DNA of 64,000 nucleotides. Origin: Flavobacterium aquiphilum. Its GTDB lineage: Bacteria; Bacteroidota; Bacteroidia; Flavobacteriales; Flavobacteriaceae. The notes under the pieces are model-generated. The model searched no databases, had not been told where the DNA came from, and saw only the letters and a program-made list of their open reading frames with translations. The first letter of the stretch is position 1; every line of letters begins with the position of its first letter. The stretch is taken from contig NZ_CP114288.1 of NCBI RefSeq assembly GCF_027111335.1, positions 2,480,001-2,544,000 of the forward strand, read 5' to 3'. Shown piece by piece: positions 56,127 through 64,000 of the stretch. A program made the translations under genes and the position numbers.

Positions 56127-58271
56127 ATGCTAAAAAAGAAACTAATATACAGCCTTATTGCATTTGCTTTTACGGGAATAATTTTCGCCCAAAAGGACAT
56201 TGAAATAAATACCCCTGGAGCGAAAAATCCGATTTTACCAGGCTGGTTTGCCGATCCTACCATTAAAAAGTTTGGTGATATTTATTATATCTATGCCACT
56301 ACAGATAATGAAATGCTGGCATCTGGGGCTCCCACAGTCTGGTACAGCAAAGACTTTAAAAATTGGTATAATTATGTAATGGAGATTCCTTCTTTTTCGG
56401 CAAAAGCGATTACTAATTTTTGGGCTCCCGACATAATTGAAGGGGAGGACGGTAAATATTATCTGTATTTTGGAAACTGTGAAATAGGCTGTAATATTTA
56501 TGGATATGTTTCAGATACACCTGTAGGGCCTTGGAAGAAATTAAGTGAAAATGACACACCCGTGATTTCAAATGGATTTCCAAGAGAAGGTTTCCCTTCA
56601 TTGGATGCACAGTTTTTTAAAGACACTGACGGCAAAATATACGGATATTGGGGAACCTGGGTGCATTACAACGGCGGATATGCTGTGGGGGAATTAAATA
56701 AAAAGACAATGGGTGACATGATGCATTCAGTCAATATACCATTGGAACAGACGCCGGCTCCTTTTGAAGCGGCTTATATGATGAAGAAAGGTTCGAAATA
56801 CATTTTGATGTATTCCGGCGCGTCCTGTCATGACGAAACCTACAATGTGCGGTATTCTTATTCGGATTCACCCTATGGGCCTTTTACTCCCGGAAAAAAC
56901 AATCCGATTCTTAGCACCAATGAAGATAAAACGGTGCATGGTCCTGGACATCATTCGGTTTTGAGGGAGAATGATGATTACCACATCGTGTATCATAAGC
57001 ACGATTACCCAATGACAAGAGGCGGGCTTGCGAGACAGGTCTGCATTGATAAAATGATTTTTGAAAATGATTCGACTATAAAAAAAGTGGTGCCATCGAG
57101 TAAGGGAATAGGTGATTTGTTGAAATCTGATGTCCCTGATGATATCGCTTTTATGGCAAAAACAACAGCTTCGTCATTTTATCATTTGAAATCGCTTCAG
57201 TATGATTATGAGTACAAACCTTCATTTGCCACTGATGATAACAATGCAACGATGTGGAAAGCGGCTGATAATACCACTCCTCAGCATCTGACCATCGATT
57301 TGGGTACAGCCCAAAAAATAAAAAGGATAATGACCCAATTTGAATTTGCCAGTTATTATTATCAATACAAACTGGAGTACTCTGCAGATGGAAACAAATG
57401 GAATATGTATGCTGATAAATCCAAAAACCATACAGCCGGAAGCCCAATGATTGATGATAATGACGTTACGGCACGTTATCTAAAGCTGACGGTTTTAGCC
57501 ACAGAAAAAACCGGACTTTATGCTGCTGTTTGGAACATTAAAGCATACAGTTCATTGTTTGAGATTCCGCTGCAGCTGAAAAACAGAAAATCAGACAAAG
57601 ATGCTGCGGTAAAAAGCTCAAAGAAATTATTGGTTGATCTTGATGCCAATAGAATTCAAGGAAATTCAATCGTTACCAGCATTGAAAACAAAGGGGCAAT
57701 CGGAGGGATTTTCACTAAAAGCGGAGAGGTTTCTTTGGAAAAAAAAGACGGAATTAAGGTTTTTAATTTTGTAAACGGAGCTTTGACTTTGGATAAATCA
57801 GTACCTAAAAGTCTGGCTTGGAATGGTTCTTATACCGTGGCGGTCTGGGTTAAAAATCCCGTAGTGTCAAATGAAGGGGAAATTTTGGCATCCTGGTGCG
57901 ACAGAAGGGAATTCGGTTTGGCAAATTCATACAACGCTTTGGCTTACAACAGCGGAAATTATGGTGCAGGAGTGCATTTGGATGGGCATTTTGATATGAG
58001 GTATAATAAAGTCCCGCAGGCTGATAAATGGCATCATATTGTTTTGACTTTCGATGGTGTTGTGGAGAACGTTTATGTGGATGGTGTTTTGGACAATTCG
58101 CAAAACATGCTTTTGTCATCAGCCATTGATAAAGCAAAAATCATAATTGGGGCATCAGATATCGGCGAAAATTTCTCTGGCTTTTTGGCTTCATTACGTA
58201 TGTATGATTATGCCCTTAATCAGGGAGATGTAATGAACCTCATGAAGAAAACGAAGCCTCAGATCAAATAA
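56127..58271 (+). CDS. GH43-type glycosidase with discoidin-like and LamG-like domains
   Basis: About 714 residues from ATG 56,127; a TTG three bases earlier is less likely. After the signal peptide (about 1-21) comes a five-bladed GH43 propeller with the catalytic base D43 in GWFADPTIKK, the pKa-modulating Asp in FPSLDAQFFKD and the acid Glu in PAPFEAAYMM. This is followed by an F5/8-type (CBM32-like) domain (about 355-475, DLGTAQKIKRIMTQFEF) and a C-terminal LamG-like domain (about 495-705). GH43 members are arabinofuranosidases, xylosidases or galactosidases; here arabinose or galactose side chains are likely. Six bases separate it from the DUF5695 gene. Confidence 0.9.
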   Translation: MLKKKLIYSLIAFAFTGIIFAQKDIEINTPGAKNPILPGWFADPTIKKFGDIYYIYATTDNEMLASGAPTVWYSKDFKNWYNYVMEIPSFSAKAITNFWAPDIIEGEDGKYYLYFGNCEIGCNIYGYVSDTPVGPWKKLSENDTPVISNGFPREGFPSLDAQFFKDTDGKIYGYWGTWVHYNGGYAVGELNKKTMGDMMHSVNIPLEQTPAPFEAAYMMKKGSKYILMYSGASCHDETYNVRYSYSDSPYGPFTPGKNNPILSTNEDKTVHGPGHHSVLRENDDYHIVYHKHDYPMTRGGLARQVCIDKMIFENDSTIKKVVPSSKGIGDLLKSDVPDDIAFMAKTTASSFYHLKSLQYDYEYKPSFATDDNNATMWKAADNTTPQHLTIDLGTAQKIKRIMTQFEFASYYYQYKLEYSADGNKWNMYADKSKNHTAGSPMIDDNDVTARYLKLTVLATEKTGLYAAVWNIKAYSSLFEIPLQLKNRKSDKDAAVKSSKKLLVDLDANRIQGNSIVTSIENKGAIGGIFTKSGEVSLEKKDGIKVFNFVNGALTLDKSVPKSLAWNGSYTVAVWVKNPVVSNEGEILASWCDRREFGLANSYNALAYNSGNYGAGVHLDGHFDMRYNKVPQADKWHHIVLTFDGVVENVYVDGVLDNSQNMLLSSAIDKAKIIIGASDIGENFSGFLASLRMYDYALNQGDVMNLMKKTKPQIK

Positions 58272-58327
58272 ATTATAACCAAACCATTAATCTGTTCCTG
58301 TATTAATAACTTTTTAATTTAAAAAAA

Positions 58328-59539
58328 ATGACAATAGGTGTAGGAGGTTCATCAGTGGCAATTGAATTGAAAAAAATAGAAAACAGAATTCACAATGTGA
58401 AGTCTATTCAGCTGAATGAATATTTGGAACGGATTCAAAAAGCGGTGCGGTTAATGAAAGAGCATTCTGTGAAGGTTCTTTATCTAAACGCGGGAACCAA
58501 TCTGTATTATTTTACCGGAACTCTTTGGAATGCTTCGGAGAGAATGGTGGGCGTGCTGTTGTTTGAGGATGGCTCTTTGGAATATATAGTTCCAAAATTT
58601 GAAGAAGGGACTTTCAAAAAATACATGAAAGTTCAATCGACAATTAATTGCTGGGAAGAGCATGAATCTCCTTATTTATTGATTGGTAAATTATTGGAAG
58701 ATAAAAATATTAGTGACGGCTCAATTGCCATTGATGAGTCGTCACCTTATTTTTTGGCTGATGGAATTTCAAAAGCAAATAGATCATTTGATTTTATTAA
58801 TGCCCAGCCAATTACTGCAGGCTGCAGAATGCATAAATCCAAAAATGAGATTGCAATAATTCAAAAAGCAAAAGACATTACAATGGAGGTGCAAAAAGCT
58901 GCCGCCAGGATATTAAGACCCGGAATCACCGTTGACGAAGTTGTGGATTTTATTAATAAAGCACACATTAAAGCGGGAATAGCTTCCGGTTCTTATTTTT
59001 GTATTGTTTTGTTTGGTGATGATACCCAATATCCTCATGGGGTTTCAGTTCCCCAGCCGTTAAAAGAAAATGAAGCTGTTATCATTGATACTGGCTGTAA
59101 ACTCAAAGGATATCTTTCTGATATTACAAGATCTTATGTCTATGGTGAAGCTTCTGAAGAATATAAAACCTTTTGGAACTTGGAAAAGAAAACACAGCAG
59201 TCCGCTTTTGAAGCAGCACAGATTGGCTCTTCCTGCGGATCGGTAGATGATGCTGCCCGAAAAACATTGGCTGAGGCAGGGTTAAGTCCTGACTATGATT
59301 TACCTGGATTGCCGCATAGAGTGGGTCACGGAACCGGACTTGATATTCATGAGTTTCCTTATCTCGTTCGAGGAAGTGAAATAAAACTGCTTGAAGGAAT
59401 GGTGGTAAGCAATGAACCGATGATATGTGTTCCCGGAAAATTTGGAATCCGGCATGAAGACCATTTTTACATGACTGAAAGGGAACCTAAGTGGTTTACC
59501 ACTCCCATGCAGAGTGTTGATAATCCTTTTGGGTATTAA
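58328..59539 (+). CDS. M24-family Xaa-Pro peptidase (prolidase/aminopeptidase P-like)
   Basis: A 403-residue protein without signal peptide, so cytoplasmic. The N-terminal creatinase-like domain is followed by a pita-bread core with metal ligands in AVIIDTGCKLKGYLSDITRS (two Asp), GHGTGLDIHEFPY (His), VSNEPMICVPG (Glu) and RHEDHFY (Glu). Such enzymes split Xaa-Pro bonds. In this locus it would release free Pro or Hyp from imported dipeptides, directly supplying the hydroxyproline pathway. Spacing of 56-57 bases to both neighbours keeps it within the operon. Confidence 0.92.
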   Translation: MTIGVGGSSVAIELKKIENRIHNVKSIQLNEYLERIQKAVRLMKEHSVKVLYLNAGTNLYYFTGTLWNASERMVGVLLFEDGSLEYIVPKFEEGTFKKYMKVQSTINCWEEHESPYLLIGKLLEDKNISDGSIAIDESSPYFLADGISKANRSFDFINAQPITAGCRMHKSKNEIAIIQKAKDITMEVQKAAARILRPGITVDEVVDFINKAHIKAGIASGSYFCIVLFGDDTQYPHGVSVPQPLKENEAVIIDTGCKLKGYLSDITRSYVYGEASEEYKTFWNLEKKTQQSAFEAAQIGSSCGSVDDAARKTLAEAGLSPDYDLPGLPHRVGHGTGLDIHEFPYLVRGSEIKLLEGMVVSNEPMICVPGKFGIRHEDHFYMTEREPKWFTTPMQSVDNPFGY

Positions 59540-59596
59540 TTGGTTTCTAATTTTATAAAGAACATTAACTCACTTTAGTTAATAAAACTAGCGATT

Positions 59597-60937
59597 ATGC
59601 AGCAAAATAAAACGCTGATAGAAATTTTAACTTGCTTACTTTGCTTTGCATTTTTTGTCGGTTTTCCTAAAGAAATGAAGGAGAAAGAATTATATCTTCC
59701 TAAAAAAGTCTGGATGATTCCTGATGATAATGATTATAAAAATCCAAAGAGTGATTATAATTTTGAGCACATGGTTACTTCAGAAAACATTGCGATTTTT
59801 TGGCATAAAGATTATGGGAAGAACCCAATGTCCAATCCCGAAGAATCGGAGCGTTTCAATCCTGAAAGAATGCTGAGTGAATGTGAAAGGATATACGATA
59901 TCTATGTCAATCAGCTAAAACTTGTGGAATCAGGTAATTCATTTGTAAATAAATACAAGATTTTGGTGTATGTGTTCAAAGGTGAGGAAAAGACGGCTTT
60001 TGGTGGAGGAGAGGAAGATAAAGTCGGAATTTTTTGGACACCTGCGGTTCGTGTGCATAAAGAACCTTATGGCGTTTTGGCGCATGAATTGGGACACAGT
60101 TTTCAGTATTTAAGCCACGCCGATACCGGAAAAGGCACCGATGGAGTTATTCAGGAAATGTCTGCACAATATATGCTCTGGCAGGTATATCCTGACTGGA
60201 TGACTTTTGAAAATTATCATTTGGCTGATTATTTAAAAGGAACTCATTATGGATTTCTGCATCCTTATAATATGTATCATTCTCCTTATGTAATTGAATA
60301 TTGGTCAGAGAAACGGGGAAAAGACTTTTTCGGAAAACTGATGCGGAATACCCAGGAAGGAGAAGATCCCGTATTGACATACAAACGCTTGAATGCACTC
60401 ACACAAGAACAGTTTAATGATGAAATATTTGATGCCAGCCGAAAATTTATAACTTGGGATTTGAAAAGAATTGATTCTGTTGCCAGACAATATGCCAATA
60501 AGCATTACACCAAAGTTGATAAAATGCAAAATGGCTGGTATAAGATTGATTCAATCAATTGTCCTCAAAACTATGGCTACAATGGAATTAAGCTGAATGT
60601 TCCGCAATTTGGAACTAAAATAAAATTGAATTTTCAGGGAATTGCCGGAGCAGATGGATTTTCAAAAGTGAAAGCTGATAAAGCGGGCTGGCGTTATGGT
60701 TTTGTGGCTCAATTAAAAAATGGAGACCGGGTGTATAGTGAAACTTTCAAAAAGAGTGCTGGTAAAGCTTCTTTCACAGTTCCAAAAAATGCTGAATATT
60801 TATGGCTGGTGGTTTCCGGTGCTCCTGCTGAACATTGGCCTCGGCCTAACCGATGGGGCGAGAATCCAGACAAAACACCCGATGAGCAATGGCCTTATCA
60901 GTTTCAGTTATTTGGTACGGTTCCTGAGATTAATTAG
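59597..60937 (+). CDS. Exported DUF6055-like protein with HELGH zinc-peptidase motif
   Basis: A 446-residue protein with a hydrophobic N-terminal signal (about residues 8-22). The gluzincin-like motif is H163-E-L-G-H167 in GVLAHELGHSFQYL, followed by GVIQEMSAQYMLWQ with a possible third ligand Glu. The C-terminal third looks like a beta-sandwich (KIKLNFQGIAG, FTVPKNAEYLWLVVSGAP). I relate it to DUF6055 from memory; no activity is established to my knowledge. The position between M24 and GH36 genes suggests a peptidase on the same glycoprotein. Confidence 0.82.
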   Translation: MQQNKTLIEILTCLLCFAFFVGFPKEMKEKELYLPKKVWMIPDDNDYKNPKSDYNFEHMVTSENIAIFWHKDYGKNPMSNPEESERFNPERMLSECERIYDIYVNQLKLVESGNSFVNKYKILVYVFKGEEKTAFGGGEEDKVGIFWTPAVRVHKEPYGVLAHELGHSFQYLSHADTGKGTDGVIQEMSAQYMLWQVYPDWMTFENYHLADYLKGTHYGFLHPYNMYHSPYVIEYWSEKRGKDFFGKLMRNTQEGEDPVLTYKRLNALTQEQFNDEIFDASRKFITWDLKRIDSVARQYANKHYTKVDKMQNGWYKIDSINCPQNYGYNGIKLNVPQFGTKIKLNFQGIAGADGFSKVKADKAGWRYGFVAQLKNGDRVYSETFKKSAGKASFTVPKNAEYLWLVVSGAPAEHWPRPNRWGENPDKTPDEQWPYQFQLFGTVPEIN

Positions 60938-60996
60938 AAGGAAAGCCGTTTAGTGTTTATCCAAAAAAATACAGATCTATTTTAAAAATATAAAAG

Positions 60997-63201
60997 ATGA
61001 AGCAATTATTATTCTCACTGTTAACTCTGTTGTGTTTCTCAATTCAGGCGCAAGAAATGATTCGCATTGAAACGGAAAGTTCAGCTCTTGTTTTAAAAGT
61101 AGGTAAGAACAAAAAGCTTTATCAGACTTATTTTGGAACTAAGCTCAATAACAGTTCAGAGTATGAATTCATTTCGAAAGAAAACACCAAGAAATTTGTC
61201 ATAAACGACGGCAATCCTTTAATCGATCTGCGTCATCTGGCTTACCCTGCTTTTGGCACAGATAATTTATTTGAACCCGCCATCCGGATAACGCACAACG
61301 ACGGAAATCCTTCATCGGAATTGGAATATCAAAATCACAATTCTTCAAAAATAGATGCCAATACAACGGAAACTGTCATTCGCTTAAAAGACCCTCAGTA
61401 TCCAGTATTTGTTGATCTTCACTATAAAGTTTTTTACAAGGAAAATGTAATCGAATCGTGGACAGAAATTCAGCATCAGGAAAAAAAGCCGGTGATGCTT
61501 TATAATTATGCTTCCTCAGCTTTGCATTTGGATGCCGATAAATACTGGCTGACCCAATTTTATAGTGATGTTGTCGAAGAGATGCGAATGGAAGAAAGTC
61601 AGCTTACCAGAGGAAGTAAAGTCATTGATTCAAAATTGGGAGTGCGGACCAATATGTTTGCTTCACCCAATTTTTTTCTTTCGCTTAATTCAAAGTCAAG
61701 TGAAAATACTGGCGAAGTTATTGCAGGGACTATAGCTTGGTCGGGTAACTTTAAGCATGCATTTGAGATTGATAATAATAATGAATTGCGAATCATCTCA
61801 GGCATCAATGAATTTGCTTCCGAATACAATTTGGAACCCAAAGAAATATTTAAAACACCAGCTTTTATTTATACGTTTTCCAATAATGGAAAAGGGCAGG
61901 CCAGCAGAAATCTGCACAATTGGGCAAGAAAATATGGTCTGAAAGACGGTGAAAAACCACGTCTTACTTTGCTGAATAATTGGGAGACAACTTTTTTTGA
62001 CTTTGATCAGACTAAATTGGCTAATATGTTTATCGATGCCAAAACATTGGGAGTCGATATGTTTTTACTCGATGACGGCTGGTTTGGGAACAAATACCCA
62101 AGAAGCGGTTCGACTTCGGGTTTGGGAGATTGGCAGGCGACTAAAGCAAAACTTCCCGATGGGATTGGTTTTCTATTGGAACAGGCTAAAAAAACAGATG
62201 TGAAATTTGGTATTTGGATTGAACCAGAAATGATTAATGAAAAAACCGAATTGTATGAAAAGCACCCTGACTGGGTATTGAGTCTTCCAAATAGGGAAAA
62301 GAGTCTTTATAGAACACAATTGGTTCTTGATTTATGTAATCAAAAAGTGCAGGATTTTGTGTTTAAGGTGGTCGATGACATTATGCAGACACAGTCGGGT
62401 GTGGCTTTCTTTAAATGGGACTGCAATCGAATGATGACCAGTGCGTATTCCACTTATTTAAAGAACCGGCAATCCCATTTGTTTATTGACTACACCAAGG
62501 GATTGTACAAAGTTTTGGACCGGATAAAGTCGAAATACCCGGATCTGCCAATGATGCTTTGCGCCGGAGGAGGAGGCAGGTCGGATTATGGAATGCTGAA
62601 TTATTTCACCGAGTTTTGGGCCAGTGATAACACCGATCCTTTTGACCGTATTTTTATCCAATGGGGATATTCCAATTTTTATCCGGCATTGGCCGTTTGC
62701 AATCACGTTACTTCTATGGGGAATCAATCCATAAAGTTTAGAACCGATGTGGCCATGATGGGAAAATTAGGGTTTGATATTCATGTTGGAGGGCTCAAGG
62801 AAGAGGAGCTGAAATATGCTCAGGAGGCAGTTGCCAATTACAAACGCTTAAGTCCGGTAATCTGGCAAGGCGATTTGTACCGATTGGTTTCCCCTAATGA
62901 GGACAGCAGGGCAGTATTGATGTATGTAAATGAAAATAAAACGAAATCGGTACTTTTTTCATATACCCTGCATCCATTGACAGATCCTAATTATGGTTTG
63001 GTTAGATTCGAAGGGCTTGATGCAAATAAGATGTATAAAGTAGAAGAAATCAATGTAATGCCAAAAGGGAAAAAGACTTTTGAAGAATCAGGAACTGTAT
63101 ATTCGGGTGACTTCCTGATGAAAATCGGATTGAAAGTTTCTTCTTCCCGTCAGGAAAACAGTGTAGTGCTGGAAATTACCGCTGTTGATCCTAAAGGATA
63201 A
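60997..63201 (+). CDS. GH36-family alpha-galactosidase
   Basis: A 734-residue exported enzyme (signal peptide about 1-18) with an N-terminal beta-supersandwich, a TIM barrel and a C-terminal beta domain. Catalytic features are complete: LLDDGWFGN, nucleophile D475 in FFKWDCNRMM and acid/base D544 in FWASDNTDPFDR; CAGGGGRSDYGML replaces the more common CASGGGRFD. It removes terminal alpha-galactose; in extensin that sugar is linked to Ser. Last gene of the operon behind operator C. I see no clear terminator after it. Confidence 0.92.
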   Translation: MKQLLFSLLTLLCFSIQAQEMIRIETESSALVLKVGKNKKLYQTYFGTKLNNSSEYEFISKENTKKFVINDGNPLIDLRHLAYPAFGTDNLFEPAIRITHNDGNPSSELEYQNHNSSKIDANTTETVIRLKDPQYPVFVDLHYKVFYKENVIESWTEIQHQEKKPVMLYNYASSALHLDADKYWLTQFYSDVVEEMRMEESQLTRGSKVIDSKLGVRTNMFASPNFFLSLNSKSSENTGEVIAGTIAWSGNFKHAFEIDNNNELRIISGINEFASEYNLEPKEIFKTPAFIYTFSNNGKGQASRNLHNWARKYGLKDGEKPRLTLLNNWETTFFDFDQTKLANMFIDAKTLGVDMFLLDDGWFGNKYPRSGSTSGLGDWQATKAKLPDGIGFLLEQAKKTDVKFGIWIEPEMINEKTELYEKHPDWVLSLPNREKSLYRTQLVLDLCNQKVQDFVFKVVDDIMQTQSGVAFFKWDCNRMMTSAYSTYLKNRQSHLFIDYTKGLYKVLDRIKSKYPDLPMMLCAGGGGRSDYGMLNYFTEFWASDNTDPFDRIFIQWGYSNFYPALAVCNHVTSMGNQSIKFRTDVAMMGKLGFDIHVGGLKEEELKYAQEAVANYKRLSPVIWQGDLYRLVSPNEDSRAVLMYVNENKTKSVLFSYTLHPLTDPNYGLVRFEGLDANKMYKVEEINVMPKGKKTFEESGTVYSGDFLMKIGLKVSSSRQENSVVLEITAVDPKG

Positions 63202-63247
63202 ATTGTACTATTGTTTACTCCCGGTTCTGATTTATAAGTGCTAAAAA

Positions 63248-63410
63248 TTAAAATTGAGATCGGTGCTGGGAAGGTGAAATTCCTTTTAGCTCTTTGAATT
63301 TCCGATTGAAGTTGGCAATGTCTGGGAATCCAGAAAGTTCAGCGATAGAATTGATAGAAAGGTCTTTTTCACAGTGTAGTTGGGTACGGGCTAATACGGA
63401 AACAGGATTC
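63248..63410 (-). pseudogene. Decayed 3' end of a second AraC-type regulator
   Basis: On the minus strand the sequence reads LHCEKDLSINSIAELSGFPD, then IANFNRKFKELKGISPSQHRSQF and a stop. It is nearly the same as the end of the AraC regulator at 38,617 (KKDLSIASISELCGFQD..., ending GQF). Upstream of about 63,410 similarity is lost, so only ~50 residues remain. It lies 46 bases past the end of the GH36 gene. Confidence 0.8.
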
Positions 63411-63865
63411 GTATCTTTTTCTATTTCGAATTAAGATTCACAGAACTCTATCAATAATGACTTTCTTCTTTTTAAAAATACTTGTGATGGTATTTTTAAA
63501 AAGTAAAAATTTCTTATTTCATTTATTAGCTGTAAATTTCAGTGTGTTTGCCCTCCCTTTTTTAGATCGACTATTTAGTTTTAATGTGAATTTAAATAGT
63601 AATTTGGTTTTAATAGGTTTACTAATTTGTGCTACTCAATTAAAATTGGAATTTGATGGTCAGTTATATCGTCTTTTCCAATCATATTCTAATATGAAAT
63701 GGGATATCATCTTCTGAAAAGAATGTCTAAAGTAAAATGATAAGATTATTTTGATTCTTTTTTTCAAATCTGTATTTTAAAAAATTATTGCATATCTATT
63801 AAATTAAAAAAGACATTTTGGTATTAATATTTTATTCAATATTTGTATCAAAATTATTTATAAAA
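63411..63865. other. AT-rich stretch with one doubtful small frame
   Basis: An 86-codon plus-strand frame at 63,457-63,717 encodes a hydrophobic Phe/Leu-rich peptide (MTFFFLKILVMVFLKSKNFL at its start) with no recognised family. AT-rich DNA yields such frames easily, so I do not call it a gene. Nothing else seen. Confidence 0.4.
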
Positions 63866-64000
63866 GTGAGTGGTGTTAATAGTTTACGTGAATTTATTCT
63901 TGATTACATTGAATTAAGTGATTTAGAATGGGAATATTGTTCAAAAGCATTTGAATTACAATCTATAAAAAAAAAAGAGGTTGTTCTTATGGAGGGAGCC
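63866..64000 (+). CDS. Crp/Fnr-type regulator, N-terminal part only (cut by window edge)
   Basis: An open frame runs to the window end: LREFILDYIELSDLEWEYCS, KAFELQSIKKKEVVLMEGA. This is the usual opening of Flavobacterium cyclic-nucleotide-binding (Crp/Fnr) regulators, where ~45 residues lead into the cupin domain. No ATG fits; GTG at 63,866 is the best visible start, and the frame is also open a little upstream. Only 45 residues are visible, so the assignment rests on this short match. Confidence 0.6.
   Translation, partial: MSGVNSLREFILDYIELSDLEWEYCSKAFELQSIKKKEVVLMEGA

Noticed and set aside
32014..63201. A collagen/gelatin utilization locus instead of a plant glycoprotein one
   Set aside because: Collagen would explain hydroxyproline and proline peptidases but not GH127 beta-L-arabinofuranosidase, GH36 and GH43. 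It is kept as the main alternative for the peptide part.
63457..63717. An 86-codon hydrophobic frame
   Set aside because: Low-complexity Phe/Leu-rich translation of AT-rich DNA, without family match, neighbour coupling or promoter.

Overview
The window is AT-rich DNA from a member of the Bacteroidota, most likely Flavobacterium or a close relative. The grounds are a type IX secretion substrate with a gliding-type C-terminal domain next to PorP/SprF and OmpA-like partners, a SusC/SusD pair, Bacteroidota-style -7 boxes (TAnnTTTG) and PcfJ/PcfK/MobC-type conjugation genes. No rRNA, tRNA, CRISPR array or complete insertion sequence was seen.

Bases 1-12,370 hold the 3' end of a giant repeat-built surface protein (cut by the left window edge), its PorP/SprF and OmpA-family partners, a strong terminator, and a histidine kinase/response regulator pair. 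Bases 12,500-31,560 are a patchwork of mobile-element remains and cargo. It contains two radC halves facing opposite ways, a 160-bp non-coding repeat on each side of a three-gene RND efflux operon, a pcfJ (frameshifted)/pcfK/small protein/ssb block, an S24 repressor fragment, and two diverged 3' fragments of a mobC-like coupling-protein gene. Between the mobC fragments lie a carboxymuconolactone decarboxylase, a circularly permuted ATP-grasp/alpha-E/transglutaminase trio, broken AraC and AlkB genes, and a DsbA-like protein divergent from an HxlR regulator.

Bases 32,000-63,200 form one coherent catabolic locus and are the most interesting part of the window. It has a SusC/SusD importer, an M61 peptidase, an AraC-type regulator, a full trans-4-hydroxy-L-proline catabolic set (2-epimerase, FAD dehydrogenase, DapA-like deaminase, 2-oxoglutarate semialdehyde dehydrogenase), an APC permease, and a 17-kb operon. 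The operon encodes a DPP-IV-like S9 peptidase, a GH127 beta-L-arabinofuranosidase, a DUF885 peptidase, a DUF5695 protein, a GH43 enzyme, an M24 prolidase-like peptidase, a DUF6055-like HELGH protein and a GH36 alpha-galactosidase. Plant extensins carry Hyp-linked beta-L-arabinofuranosides and Ser-linked alpha-galactose on a Pro/Hyp-rich backbone, and this set matches that chemistry. I infer a hydroxyproline-rich glycoprotein utilization locus.

Three start points in this locus (before susC, before the DapA-like gene and before the S9 peptidase gene) share one 63-bp layout. It is TAATATAGTCTT, a second TAATA half-site exactly 21 bp later, and a TAnnTTTG-like -7 box exactly 34 bp after the second half-site. 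This looks like the operator and promoter of the AraC regulator encoded beside the middle copy. A decayed second copy of that regulator's 3' end lies just past the locus at 63,248. The window ends inside a Crp/Fnr-type regulator gene.
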